A DNA stretch of 64,000 nucleotides, from positions 100,812,096-100,876,095 of the forward strand of contig OW240917.1 in NCBI GenBank assembly GCA_933207985.1. Direction: 5' to 3'. The notes beneath the pieces were generated by a model. That model was not told the origin of the DNA and did not search any database. It saw only the letters and a list, made by a program, of their open reading frames with translations. The translations under genes and the position numbers were made by a program. Shown piece after piece: positions 1-12,139 of the stretch. Position 1 is the stretch's first letter. Each line of letters opens with the position of its first letter. The stretch is from Pelobates cultripes (taxonomy: Eukaryota; Chordata; Amphibia; Anura; Pelobatidae).

Positions 1-42
1 TGAGTCCCTTTTATTCCAGAAGTTTGGTCCTTAAGGGGTTAA
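1..42. repeat. Right end of an 80-bp TTAA-flanked palindromic MITE
   Basis: The first 42 bases match the right half of two complete 80-bp elements further along (50698-50777 in the opposite orientation, 52809-52888 in the same one) and end with GTCCTTAAGGGGTTAA. The left half lies outside the window. Confidence 0.75.
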
Positions 43-1504
43 AAACTATATTTTTTTTAAATGACCAACTAAATGTTGTTTTTGTTGTATGAAGTTGGAA
101 ATATCATAAAACACACACAAAAAAGAAACAATAACAACTTTGACAAACCAATACATAATAAAACAATGAATAAAAATCTGACACAATAGTTGAGTAGTTT
201 AAAATATATTTCATAAAAATTTCCAACCTAAATATTGTGAAAGACTTTTTTTTTTTGTAGTCAATTGAAATCCAAATTGGAAAAGTTAGTTTAAAACAGC
301 CAAACTGTTATTACAAGCGAGGTAACAAATTTGTTTCCAAATCACATTTGTTGCCTAAATATTGAAATTCAATTTTCAATTCACTACAATTCAGAGTTAA
401 GCAAATAAACCCCTTTCATTAATTGACATTTTTCATACACAATTATTGTTTTACTTATATCCCAATCTCTGTATCTTTTATTACAAGGGCTTCAGATGGA
501 GAAAAAAGGCTCAACTGAACGTTTGCAAATATTGTGTTCTAACTAGCACAAAGCACACTTGCTTTTAAACACATTATAAAAAACACATATCCTTTCATTT
601 ATTAAAATAAGCCCCATGTTGTATAGACAGTTTTGGGTGCTGTGTTTGTAGGATGTTTAATTTGCAGGTCTGTTTAAATTTGTTGTTTTGTTTTTTTAAA
701 TTGTATAAAGTTCTAGCACAGCAAACACATTAAATATGGCAAAAGTGAAACATGTTTGTTTCACATTTTACAACCAAGCTTTAAATTGGTGGAACTCCAC
801 AACACACTTAGCGGGACAGTGACTCATTCATTGCACAGCTATAGCCTGGGAATTCTGAGAAGTTATAAGGTCCCTTCATACTCAGGAATCAGGAAATGCT
901 CACTTGTATTTGCAGCATTCACTTCTGGGTCAGGTATTTCCTGCCTGTTGTTTACTTTAAATTCCAGGAAATACTTCCTCTTTAGTCACATTTGCTTATA
1001 TTTTAATTAAAGCATCCTCCACTTGTTAAAATTGCCGGAAAGGAAAAACAGAATACAATTTGCTGGACTATATAAGGCAAAATGAACAGAATTGTCAGCT
1101 TACATATAGGGTGCACAGTGTAGATTCTGCAAAATACTTCTGAGGTGTACTAAGTACTAGTAAACAAACACAGCTGAATCAAGCTGGCCCACTACACTAC
1201 AGACAGCACAGAATGTATCCAGAATGTGCGCATTAAATCACATTTTACTGACATGTACTCAGCATACATCATTCAAATATTGGCAACCAATAACATGACG
1301 TGTTTATTTATTTATTTATTTCTATCTGGTTAATAAAATCCCTCAACTCTGTTTATAAGTGGAAATTTTAAGGAAAATGTGACAAATCATAAAAATAGAT
1401 TATGATTAAATTATTATTATTTTTTTTAGTGATGGAAATTCTAACAGTCAGGGATAATGCTGTCAGTAGGCTGGTAGTTGATGAGAGGTAGCATATCCCT
1501 AAAA
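43..1504. other. AT-rich non-genic DNA
   Basis: No open frame of note and no recognised domain. A short (TTTA)n tract at about 1301-1322, followed by TCTATCTGG, resembles the 3' tail of a minus-strand LINE or SINE. Nothing else is supported. Confidence 0.6.
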
Positions 1505-1686
1505 TGAGTAGAGGACGGACTGCCTGTTAGGATATAATAGACAACAAAATGAGAGAACTAATAACTGCTAGAAAACATCCCGAGGGAAGCCTTTATTGTA
1601 GATCCACTAGCCATCAGTGGTGGTATTTAAAGTATAAAGGGTAAACATTCAGATAATCAACCAGTATGCAAATTATCAATAGTTAT

Positions 1687-1960
1687 AGGGACACTATAGG
1701 CACCAAAACAACATTTGCATAATAAAGCTGTTTTAAAGTAGAGATCATGCCCCTGCATTTTCAATGCTTAATTCTCTGCCATTTAGGAGTTAAATTACTT
1801 TGTTTATGAAACCCTAGTTACACCTCACTGCATGTGACTTAAACAGCCTTCCTAAACACTTCATGTAAAGAGTCAACTAATGTTTACACTGCCTTTACTG
1901 TAAAATCTGTTTAATTTAGAATTTATCTGCTCTGTTAACAGCTTGATAGACACAGCAGAT
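1687..1960. repeat. MITE-like half element (AGGGACACTATAGG end)
   Basis: It starts with AGGGACACTATAGGCACC, the terminal motif shared by several short elements in this window, such as the ends at 3235 and 32450. The far inverted end is not evident, so this looks like one half of a longer element. An almost identical copy lies at 21417-21690. The right limit is approximate. Confidence 0.5.
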
Positions 1961-3234
1961 GCTGGATTGGAGATATTAGCACATAAGGTCCCGCACCAGT
2001 AGACAAGATCCTCTCCGATCATCGTAGCACTTTCACTAAGTTTTATATCATATGGTTGGGTAATAGTGGATCTGTCCAAATGTTCACTTTAACTTTGCTA
2101 CCAGTGCCATGACATTTTGTGATAATGTCTCAAATGCAATATTTGCTGTCTTTATGCAATTTCAACATAAATGGCTGCAATACTACGCCCAGTTATAACT
2201 AAGTAATCACAATATTAGTTAAAGGACATGCTGGATACAGTCCATGTTTTGTATTGCATTATGCTTTAATAAGTGAATGAAGATTAAACATGAATCAATA
2301 AACTGAATAAATACCTGCTCAATTCAAGCTTTAATATCATATACGTTACCCATGTGTTTGGAGCCTGCCATTTAAATGTAATATATAATATGTTCCATAA
2401 TGGATATAATATGTCTGAACCTCATGTATAATAAAACCTTTTTCATTCTGTTAGAAAAGACCAATTGGACGTTTCCCTTTGTTCGTTAAAAAGAGACATA
2501 CTTGGTTTTTGTTCTGCCCACAAATGCCACACTAATTGACTTGAATGGTTAAAAGCCTGAATGAGACAGACATTCCGAAAAGTGATGTCATCATTAATTT
2601 CCTTCTAATTGAGTTAAGAACAACAAATATAAAGAAAACACATTTTTGCAAAGCTAGGAATTGCTGGGAATTGCTAAAACAACACTAATCCATAGAAAGA
2701 AAAATATTTTGTGTGGTACATTCCATCCTAGCCCTGACTTAGCCCCTGGCATAGTCTAGAGCAGTGTCCCTTAACCTTTTTTGACAGGGATTGAAGTGTG
2801 AACATGGAATAAACTTTCATTTGTAAAATTAGTTCAAAGACGCAAAACATACAAAAAAGCAATGACAAAACTGGTTGGGTCAACTGGCTATTGTCAAAAA
2901 AATTATTTTCTTTAAGTGAGTCTAGGATACACTAAAAGTGAATGTACATTAGCTTTCCAAATAGTTACTATAAATCTCCATGTTTAATGAGAATACTTAC
3001 CAACTTGTTATCAATAATCAGTAGATGGTCACTGTATAGCTCTACAAGGCATTTACAACTCTACTACTCAAGCCACTGGCAAACATGCTTAGAATTTGAT
3101 TTTGCTGAATTTGTATTGCCATCTAAAATGATTATTATGACAGTGAAGAAGACATGGACATTTTATTGCGCAGACGGTTTGTTTACAAGGCAAAAATGTG
3201 GATCTTCTAACAAAGAGCTTAATATTCACTTAAA

Positions 3235-3572
3235 GGACCACTATAGTGCCAGGAAAACATACTCGTACATACTCGTACATTCCCCCCACCCTCAGGGAGG
3301 GGTTAAACTTACCTCTTTCTCCAGCGCCGGGCGGGGAGCTCTCCTCCTCCTCTCTGCCTCCTCTCCTCCTCTTCAGCTGAAAGCGCATGCGCGGCAGGAG
3401 CTGTGCGCGCATTCAGCCAGTCCCTAGGAAAGTATTCACAATGCTTTCCTATGGAAGCTGGCGTCTTCTCTCTGAAACTGCTATGTTTATAAAAAAAAGG
3501 GTTAACTCTAGAAGGACCTGGCACCCAGGCCACCTCATTAAGCTGAAGTGGTCTGGGTGCCTATAGTGGTCC
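3235..3572. repeat. MITE with GGACCACTATAG inverted ends, copy 1
   Basis: The left end reads GGACCACTATAGTGCCAGG and the reverse complement of the right end reads GGACCACTATAGGCACCCAG. The inside is GC-rich with pyrimidine-rich CTCCTCCT runs, unlike its AT-rich surroundings, which produces open frames that are not genes. Compared with copy 2 (22945-23381) it lacks about 99 bp, including one arm of an internal hairpin. I could not identify a target-site duplication. Confidence 0.7.
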
Positions 3573-5284
3573 ACTGTTCATGAGTGATAAGACATTGTTT
3601 ACTTGACAGCATAGGTAAATTATTGTGTAGTGGATTGACAGGGACTTGCTTCCCTTTAATTATCTTCATCTTAGTGAAGTTGTTTTGAAGTGAGCAGTTC
3701 CTAGGCACTCCCTTTCCTCAAGGAGTCAAACCATGTTTGTATGTTACAATATGTAGTGTAAATCTCAATAACAGGCCAGCTTGATAGGTGGAGAAAGTCA
3801 GCCGATCACCACCACCAAAGAAGAAGCCTAGCAAGAAGTGCTGTAACAACAATGAGAAAAAGTAGATGGGCCCCAGGGACCCAATACAGGGTTAAAGCAT
3901 GAGGTAGGGAAATTCTCAGGGACTTCTCATCTGAAAACAACTTCATTAAGTTTGAAAGTTCCTCTAAACTTAGTCAGTTGTAAAGATTTTAGTGCACAAA
4001 AAAAGGTTAAGTAACATATTGGTTTAAAATAAGATAAAAGCTTTTTGGGGTCATAAAGGGTTACATTTCATGCTCATTTTGTTTACAAACTGAACTTCAT
4101 CTAACTGATGGTTTTATAAAATGTTTCCAGTTTCCTTTCTCTGATGAGGAAATGAGCTTAATGGGAAATAATACATGTTTAGAAGCATGTATCACCACAA
4201 AAGGTAATATCATCTATGAGAAGTGTTGTCACTTTAACACCAGCTACTTAAGGTTTAATGTAGTTAAATCTACCAAACCATTGTGAGAATCTGAAACACA
4301 TGCCACAGAATGCTGACTACATCAAAGCACATGCTATAAATATGAACAATGGCTCTTTGGAGCATGGAACATTTAAAGCGGAATTTTCGCTATTCTAGAA
4401 ACTACACAATTGAAATAAAACATTGCAAATTAGCTATACCTTGTGCAATGTAAACCTTATTAAGATCTATATTATATACTAGGCTTGGAGATTCATTTCA
4501 GACCTCACTGCAGTTTTGCTGAATTTTGGCCAATCGGGTGCTGCTGAGTTCTTGAAATTCTAGCTACAATGTCTCCAAATCATGGACCAAATGAACCACG
4601 CAATGCTGAACATGTTTGGTTCAGAGGTTGGATTTTTAATTCCTCCAGTGGAGCCAAAAAAAAGACATTGGTGAGAAAAAAGTGATGAGACAAAAAGTGA
4701 ACAAGAAAGGAGAAAAAAAGAGGAGCAGAAAAAAAAAATCTATAGACCTCTCTCTTCAACTTGACCAGCTGTAGCAATTTGGTAAACATCTGCCATTTTT
4801 TCTTATTAATATAGCGTTTCCAAAGTATCTTCTTTTTTTTTTTGCTAACCCTATCCTTACACTAATTCTATACATACACTTACCTTAACCCTACACTGTC
4901 TATAATCCTAACTCTACAGGGAGACCATACTGGGGTATTGTTAGACCCCAGGGATATCCATCTGTTTGGGGCATCAACATTAATGGATCATTCAGCCAAG
5001 CTGATTTAATTAGATTTAAAGGACTATATCCGTGATCACTTTGAGTACTGCATACAGCTTATTTGTAAGTCTGGGGGCCACAAAATTAACAGACATTCCT
5101 AATGACGTTAAAGTCCACCATTATTAGCATGACATGGAATGTCCTAATGTACTTAAAATGTGCAAGATCTATGTTAATTGTATTCACTATTTTTTACAGA
5201 GTAGTTATATGTTATACTTGTGTTGTTATATTTTCTGTGTTGGTTTCTGACAGGGTGAAAAAAATTACTTTTTTCACTCCAAAC

Positions 5285-5418
5285 CAGTGGTTCTCAAACC
5301 AGTTCTCATGGCCCACCAACAATCCAGGATCTATGTATTTCCCTTTTTTTATTCCATCTGAGATGCTGACAAAACCTGGACTCTTGGTGGGCCATGATGA
5401 CTGGTTTGGGAACCAGTG
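5285..5418. mobile_element. hAT-type palindromic MITE, copy 1
   Basis: The 134-bp element begins CAGTGGTTCTCAAACC and ends GGTTTGGGAACCAGTG, near-perfect inverted ends of the hAT type. It is flanked by CTCCAAAC (5277-5284) and GTCCAAAC (5419-5426), a 7/8 match to the 8-bp target-site duplication expected of hAT. The element is palindromic, so it opens frames on both strands that do not encode proteins. It carries no transposase. Confidence 0.85.
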
Positions 5419-6927
5419 GTCCAAACCATTCATTTTCATTGTTATGAAGGATTAATAAATTTTGTGTCTGGTTAGTTAGTACATGATCCCTCATATGTGT
5501 TAACATAGTAGTAAGACACGGATGGATGGATGGATGAATTCACGCAAGAGAACTATTTTTGGGAATATTTTAACAAGACAGACAGGCACACAGAAATATA
5601 TTATTATTATTTTATTATATGTTTCATTTATATATAGTTCAACTGATATAATATATACATGGTACATTTTAGCTAATTAAACAGTATTTTGTTCTAAATT
5701 ATGTCTATAGGAATACCTGAGTTCATATTAACTGTGCTATTTAATTACAAGCAGTTTGTAATTACTTTTTGTTACATCACATTAATTATTCTTAACTGTA
5801 ACCATTTGTAGAGATGATGCTGTATTGTAAATCAATATGCTTCTCGTTGTGTCCTTAAGCTATAATCGAACATATACCTAGCTTGTAATACTCTTGTTTG
5901 AGAAAAAAAATATTTAAAATTTATGGAAAGTATGACACATAACCTTGTGTTTCTTCTTATATCTTGTTTATTGACTTTAGCATTATTTAGTGAGTCATGA
6001 TATTAATAAAAAAAATAAGAGCATTTTAGTTAATCATTATACAGCTTTGGCAAAGCTATCTGATGTTGGACATATTAAATAAATTGAAATCCTCTAAGTG
6101 ACCTTTTTGTTACTAAAAGTAGGGCTTATTTCAAAAATTGTTAAACTCAGGAAAACATGGGTCATAATATTTGAACAAATAAGAGGTTCCTGTGGCTCGA
6201 TGAATCATCTTTTTGGGTTATCTTAGCTGATGGCCTCAAAAATTATCAAAGGGCCACTGGATGCTGTGTTTTCCTCTATCAAAGACAAAGGAAAATAACC
6301 CTAATAAAAGTATCTCAATAGTTCTTGGCATTTCTGTTAGCAGAGTACTGCAGGCGTGGGGAAGCAGGAAGAATTGTGTATGGCCAGCAAAGTGGGCTGG
6401 TAGGCTGCAATCTCAATGTTCTCTAGGCCTGGGACTGTTCCACTTGAATGTGTTCATGGAGCCCTCCCCTACTTAGTGGAATATAGACTTGGACATTCCT
6501 TAAGTTAAGTACTGCAACTCAGCTGAATTTTGAGTAATCGGGTGATTGTACGTATTCCTAATTTCCAAACTGCCTGCATATAGACTAATCACAAAACAAA
6601 TGACTCGTTCAATAGACAAGCATGTTCGTTGTGATCCGTGATTCAGAATACAGCTTGTGGCACCAAAAAAAAGAGATAATTATGGGGAAAAAAGATTATT
6701 GATGCCTTGGGGATAGCTTAGAATACTGATTATCTTTAGTGACCAGTAGAGGGAAAATTGGAGGAGCAGTAAAAGAAAAAAAGATATCTAAATATATAAA
6801 TTGTTTTGGTTTTTTTAACTGCTCTTCCTGTTTTTCCATCTGTTTACTTTTTCTAACTTAATCTGTGAATAAAATGTCGAGATAATGTGCCTATCAGTGT
6901 ATTGCAAATGACATAATTATGTATGTA

Positions 6928-7140
6928 TATATTTATTTATTTAGAAATTTTTTACCAGGATGGATACATTGAGATTTCTCTCGTTTTCAGGTATGTCCTG
7001 GGTCCACAAAACATTACATTGTTACAATAGGGTATAATAAAATACAAAAAATACAATATACAAACTATATACATACATACACACATATATAAATTTAACA
7101 TATAACAGGTAATACATATATTCAACCATGACAGGTGCAT
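6928..7140 (-). repeat. Minus-strand LINE/SINE 3' tail, copy 1
   Basis: On the minus strand the sequence ends in an (AAAT)n run at about 6930-6945, as LINE and SINE 3' ends do. The same layout, a TTTA run followed by a distinct 3'-UTR-like stretch, occurs at 42710 and 48114. No coding part is preserved. The family assignment is inference and the upper limit is approximate. The second copy starts at about 26735. Confidence 0.45.
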
Positions 7141-8710
7141 TCTGTGCTGAGGTATATTGCCATAGAACTTTTAAAATATTATAAATTGAATGAAGATTTG
7201 AAAACAACACAGTGTAGTATGTTTTCATGAATAGAGAATAATAGATAAGGAAGTGCACTAACACTATCCCCGCTAACTGATTCAAGTGTGTTTCTTCCTC
7301 CTTAAGGGTTACTCCATGGGATGCACGGTAGACCAAAAACAGAGAAGAAAAGGGCAAAAAGTACTAATACACAAATCCAAAAGCTCAAGGCTCAAGTTGT
7401 GTTTTTTTTTTTCTTATACACATTCCCATAGGCAATAATGTACTATACTTTAACTATACACATTTGAGTATGTTGGAACATATATTTGACCACTCAAAAA
7501 AAAAAAAGAAACAGATTTCACAGAAGTCTCCCCATAGACTAAATTGAGAAAGGTATAAATTAAACATAGAGAAAGAATCAAGAGAATTCATGTTGAAAAT
7601 AACATGAGCACTTATATTGCCAAATTGCAGAACTAAATCACAATCACATTTCATAAAATATGTGCGGTTACTCTTCTAACTCCTGAAAAAAATATAAAAT
7701 ACTATGTGAACTATGCTGTTCTAGACAAATTTCCAGATAAAACTGTTTTTGTATGAAAGTGCAGTAATGTGTGGAATATGATATGAATCAATTGTAAAAT
7801 GTAAAAATGCAAGATAAGAGAACGGTAAAGCAACAGCAAACATTAAGCAACTTAAATTAATAATTAGAACATTGCAAACATTAATTATATTAAGATATTA
7901 CTCTACAGTTAATAATTGGATCACATCACTGTAATGTTGGGACATCCCACAGTTCTTGGATTTCTCAGCCAGTCAATAAATCAACCTTAATAAAGTGAAC
8001 TGTAGGCAGAAAGTTTACATAGGGAAAGCATAATTTCCTTCTTTCTGGAATGCTGGCTTTTTTGACGAAGACTTCATAACAATATATGCTAATGAGATAC
8101 AAGAGCTGAGAGGGTTTGTATGAGATAATGCCTGTGTTGGCTTACCAAAGTAGTCAACAGCTTTAGACTAAACACCCATCTGCCATCCACACCAGCCAAA
8201 TAAATTGCCAAAACCCACCCAATTTCAAGACGGAACATAACATTCCTCAGTAAACCATTTTCAATTAACATGTGAAAGTATAGACATTATAAATAAATTG
8301 AAGTGGGTTAGTATGCATCATTTAATAACATTTAATACTGAGGTCTCTATATAATCCCTTCAGAACCTCCACAAAACATAATTTGTGATGTGCAAGAAAA
8401 TGCCTCTTTCCCACGGGTCTTGCTAGTGAGTAGCTCAGTTTTCACTAGAACATGTTCATTCATGGTTTTGCAAATTACATAACAGTCAAATGTCAGTGTA
8501 GGGGTCAACATATCCACTCACAACTAGCCATTGGTGATAGAAGATTTTTCTCTGGTGAGTAGGAATTCACCAAAGGTGAGGGTGCTTGGACATTGCAGAT
8601 TTGCAGTGAAGAGTAACTTTTAAGGCAGGGCTAGTAGCATGGCACTTAAAATGTTATACCCTGAATGACACAATACTATGTAAGGCCGGGGACCTAAACA
8701 GCCACACAGG

Positions 8711-8770
8711 CACTATAGTGTCAGGAATACATGTTTGTTTGTACATGTTTGTGTTCCTGACACTATAGTG
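8711..8770. repeat. 60-bp palindrome ending in CACTATAGTG, copy 1
   Basis: Both ends are CACTATAGTG followed inward by a TCAGGAA arm and its complement, meeting around ACATGTTTGTTTGTACATGT. It looks like a minimal fold-back MITE related to the other CACTATAG elements. The second copy is at 28612-28671. Confidence 0.7.
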
Positions 8771-8857
8771 TTGCTTTAAAGGAAGGAGAGTTTGCATGTG
8801 ACAATGGATTGGGTTTTCTGACAGTAAAATCAATAAGGATGTGGAATTCTTTGCCTA

Positions 8858-8957
8858 NNNNNNNNNNNNNNNNNNNNNNNNNNNNNNNNNNNNNNNNNNN
8901 NNNNNNNNNNNNNNNNNNNNNNNNNNNNNNNNNNNNNNNNNNNNNNNNNNNNNNNNN
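8858..8957. other. Assembly gap of 100 N
   Basis: Exactly 100 N, which usually marks a join of unknown size. On its left, copy 1 of the duplicated segment stops inside a LINE fragment that continues without a break at 28759. On its right, an unrelated DIRS-like element begins mid-gene. Confidence 0.98.
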
Positions 8958-9858
8958 TCCGATCTCGAAGTCTGATCTTTCTGTCGTGTGAGAGGGATAC
9001 AATCGCTGTGTCTGTATTGAAATTTGCTCCCAGGAATATCAGTTCTCTTGAAGGATGCAAGTGACTCTTCTCGTAATTGATGAGCCAACCGAAATGAGAT
9101 AGAGTGTCTAGGACTAATTGCCTGTGTTGGAATATTGATGCTAGGTCCGGAGCCACTACCAGGATGTCGTCCAGGTAGTGAAACACCGCTACCCCTTCTT
9201 TTCTGAGCAAAGCAATGATGGTGACCAGAACCTTCGAGAAGGTCCTCGGGGCCGTACTTATACCAAAAGGAAGGGCCTGGAATTGAAAGTGTTACTTCCG
9301 GACACAAAACCTGAGAAACCTTTGATGGGTGAACGTGATAGGGACATGAAAATATGCATCCCTGAGGTCTACTGATATCATCCAATCTTGGTGATGAACA
9401 ACCGGAATGATGGAGCGAATGGATTCCATCCGAAATTTTCTGACTCTCAGATAAAGGTTGAGCTGGTGGAGATCTAAAATAGGCCTCCATTTTCCCTCTG
9501 GCTTCTTGACCAAGAATAGGGGGGAATAATATCCCTGGAATCTTTCTTTTATGGGTACAGGTATGATGGCTTCTTCCGTAAGAAGATTGTTGACATAAAG
9601 AGTCAAAACCTCTCTTTTTTGGATGTTGGCTGGAAGCCTTGTGCGAATAAACCTTGGTGGAGGTGGATATTCGTCGAATTCCAGATGATAACCTCCGGTG
9701 ATAATGGATCTTACCCAAGCATCTGGAATTATTTCCCAGGCCCTCTGAAAGAATGAAAGACGTGCTCCCACTCGAGGAACCTGGAGTAAGCCACCTTCAG
9801 AATTGCTTGTTGGGGCGAAAGGAAGAGGTCTGCGTCTTGCCCCTAGAGGATTTCCCAT
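8958..9858 (-). pseudogene. DIRS-like reverse transcriptase, interrupted by one stop and cut by the gap
   Basis: Reverse transcriptase of a DIRS-like retrotransposon, an element class that integrates with a tyrosine recombinase. From a Met at 9858 the frame runs 188 codons through a palm motif VDLRDAYFHVPI (residues about 163-174) to a TAA at 9292-9294. The same frame then continues open, with LPFG shortly after the stop and the catalytic YLDD at 9166-9177, until the N gap. There is therefore one nonsense change and no frameshift. RNase H, any methyltransferase-like domain and the recombinase are lost in the gap. The start overlaps the end of the upstream gag-like frame by 62 bp in another frame. 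RT identity is firm; DIRS assignment rests on the motif style and the upstream ORF. Confidence 0.85.
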
Positions 9859-11155
9859 TCAGGCTGCTCTTCCAATTGGAATTCCTTGAGAATTCTCTAC
9901 CTGGCCTGTAAGTCTTATTTTCCCTAAAGTAGCCTTGATCCCTAAAAGGTCTACGGTCCAGACGAGGTCTCTTTGGACGCCTATCTTGTGGCAGCATGAC
10001 CTGTTTAACCTCAGCCGCCTTTTTAATCGCTTCATCCAGAGGTTTCCCAAAAAGCACTTCTCCCATAAAGGGAAGTGAGCATAAATTATTCTTGGATGAC
10101 AGGTCTGCTCCCCAGGATCTCAGCCAAAGCGCCCTTCTAGCGGTGACTGAATGTGCCATAACCTTAGAAAGAATTCTAATGAGGTTAGTGGAGGATTCCA
10201 AAAGCCAGTCACTGGCGAGTTTGATATCCCTTAAGGATTCCGCCATCTGACGTCTACTGACTCCTTTATCTATGTCATCCTCCAAGTCAAGCAACCAGGA
10301 ACGCATGGCTCTAGACAAAGCCGAAATGGACACAGCTGGATGGCAACCTAAACCCGCTGTCATGAAAGCTTTAGATAAATCAGCATCAATCCTTTTATCC
10401 ATGGGCTCCTTAAGGGAAGCATTGCTATCAATTGGTAGCGTGGATCTTTTAGCAACCTTAATGATAGGAGCATCAACTTTGGGGACCGTAGTCCACAATC
10501 TGGAATCCTCCTCTTTAATCGGATATAACTTCGAAAGCTGACCCTGACTAGTAATCCTCTTACTAGGAATTTGCCACTCGTTCCTCATCAGGTCTTTAAT
10601 AGAGCTGTGGACTGGAAAGGAAGGTCTTTTCTTATGTAAATCTCCAAAGTGTCTGTCAGAAGCTGAACATTCTCTGGTTTCTTCCGGCAAATCCAATGTT
10701 CTTCTAACAGCCATAATCAAATGCTCCATAGCTTTGAAGTCCAAGGAGCAAGGTTGTTCCATATACTCCTCTTCACTGGACGAGATTGGCTCCAAATCCA
10801 GGTAAGATGAAGTTTGTCTGTATTCATCGTCAGACTGATCTGAATCCATGCTGAAGTTTTCCCCTCTTGATCTCTTAATCTTGTGGGATTCAGCAATTCC
10901 TTCAACCACTGCCTGCTTAATCCAATAAGCAATATCCTTGGCTGAGGAGGTAGAGGCTTGCGGTGACCTCTGGCGATCAGATTCTCCTGCGGCCATGTTT
11001 AAGCTTTTTCTGCAGAGCCTGCAGTTATCCAAAGGCCTTGCTCCACATCCAGGGCAGGCTGCCGGCTTCTCCCTTCTCCTCGATGGGGATCTGGGACAGG
11101 ACCGGTCACGAGGGCTGTAAGAAACAGAAGTCATAAGACTGTACCCTCTGTGCAC
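9797..11155 (-). CDS. DIRS-like ORF1 (gag-like structural protein)
   Basis: Open frame of 452 residues directly upstream of the reverse transcriptase. Near the N terminus there is a cysteine pair motif, C-x2-C-x7-C-x2-C at residues 34-48, plausibly zinc-binding, followed by a charged, serine-rich and acidic middle and a very basic C terminus rich in Arg and Lys, as expected of an RNA-packaging protein. The last 62 bp overlap the RT frame, so the downstream protein would be reached by re-initiation or frameshifting. The frame has no internal stop, so the copy is fairly young. The start is the first Met of the frame and could lie further downstream. Assignment as DIRS ORF1 is inferred from position and composition. 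Confidence 0.7.
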   Translation of the reverse strand: MHRGYSLMTSVSYSPRDRSCPRSPSRRREKPAACPGCGARPLDNCRLCRKSLNMAAGESDRQRSPQASTSSAKDIAYWIKQAVVEGIAESHKIKRSRGENFSMDSDQSDDEYRQTSSYLDLEPISSSEEEYMEQPCSLDFKAMEHLIMAVRRTLDLPEETRECSASDRHFGDLHKKRPSFPVHSSIKDLMRNEWQIPSKRITSQGQLSKLYPIKEEDSRLWTTVPKVDAPIIKVAKRSTLPIDSNASLKEPMDKRIDADLSKAFMTAGLGCHPAVSISALSRAMRSWLLDLEDDIDKGVSRRQMAESLRDIKLASDWLLESSTNLIRILSKVMAHSVTARRALWLRSWGADLSSKNNLCSLPFMGEVLFGKPLDEAIKKAAEVKQVMLPQDRRPKRPRLDRRPFRDQGYFRENKTYRPGREFSRNSNWKSSLNGKSSRGKTQTSSFRPNKQF

Positions 11156-11990
11156 TCTTTTTAGTAACGTGAAGAAACCAAGAAAAAATATTGCTCACCT
11201 ATGACCTATAGCAGATCTCGTTGATCTTGCAGAAGGGGATGAAGGATCCATACTGACTGTAGGGCTAAGAATGTTAAAATAATAAAAATATTCCCAGCCC
11301 AATATTATGCTGATTTTAAAATATAAGTAATTCTCTTACCTGCAGAGCTTTAAGAACAGTCTACTAGAGCACTGTATCTTTAAAGGGAACGGAAACGAGC
11401 GTTTTTTAAGCTAAATACCGCCATTTCAAATTTCCCGCTCTGTACCTTTAAATGATCGCGCATGCGCACTTCGGTCGCGAGATCGCTAAACTGCCATTTT
11501 GGAAAGGGGCAAACTTCACTCTGGGTCCGGTCGGATGCATTGCGCATGCGCGGGCGTCTTACCGTTATGCTGATCGTCTGATCGAGGTCTGCAGCACCCA
11601 CTGGACTGCAGAGGATTCCCATAGCCTGTGGAACTAACCACCCAGGCTCCCAGGGGTTCCCAACTCCATGGAGATTGGGCTACATGTGCCTGGGCTTCCT
11701 GAGGAGGGAGGCTGACCTCCAAAGGGACAAGACCATATAAAACATGGTCAGGTGAGCAAAAAATAAAAAATAATTCAGAAGAAACTGAAAAAATAAAAAA
11801 TATTTAAACTGTCCTAGGGCTAGGAGGACAGGAAAAGACTGAGGTATGGGGGATACTGGGGTACCTAATATACTAGGGGAAGGTAGGCTTAATTGTTTAA
11901 TTGATTGTGTTTCCTGTCCTGAGGGTTGGAGGGAGGAGCTAAACCCATATGTTAAATGCTGCCATGATTAGCCAGGAAAATAATATATAT
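11156..11990 (-). other. Probable 5' leader and terminal region of the DIRS-like element
   Basis: Upstream of ORF1 on the minus strand, GC-richer than the AT-rich DNA beyond about 12000. It contains short inverted motifs such as CTGTCCTAGGGCTAGGAGGACAG near 11813 (split here as CTGTCCTAGG / GCTAGGAGGACAG). DIRS elements carry inverted terminal repeats, but the partner end lies beyond the gap, so the outer limit cannot be fixed. Confidence 0.4.
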
Positions 11991-12105
11991 GTGAGATAAC
12001 ATTAAGTGGTCTTGCTATGCAAGAACACTTAATAAATCAACTAAAATTATTTTTTTTAAATTATGTATATAAATTTGTCATTTTATTCTCATTGTATTTT
12101 GAGAT

Positions 12106-12130
12106 TATATATATATATATATATATATAT
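12106..12130. repeat. (AT)n microsatellite
   Basis: An uninterrupted AT dinucleotide run directly before the three-armed repeat. Confidence 0.9.
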
Positions 12131-12139
12131 TTAAACGGT

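Larger units (their letters stand above)
1505..8857. repeat. Duplicated segment, copy 1
   Basis: This 7.35-kb stretch is repeated in the same orientation at 21234-28758 with scattered single-base differences and small indels. The left boundary falls where copy 2 meets the retroviral LTR. The right boundary is the edge of the 100-N gap, so copy 1 is cut by a contig end and not by a biological junction. The segment contains several MITEs but no gene. High similarity plus the contig-end position favour two haplotypes of one locus placed in series; a genuine recent duplication is the alternative. Confidence 0.93.

Noticed and set aside
2942..3533. 161-codon plus-strand frame and overlapping minus-strand frames
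   Set aside because: They run through the GC-rich inside of a MITE with inverted ends, and the extent differs between the two copies. No domain is present.
5102..5506. 117-codon frame and mirror frames around the hAT MITE
   Set aside because: The element is a palindrome with target duplications, so frames arise on both strands without coding meaning.
7022..7357. 111-codon minus-strand frame, also in copy 2
   Set aside because: AT-rich, built on a TATACATACA microsatellite near a LINE tail. Its presence in copy 2 reflects the duplication and not selection.
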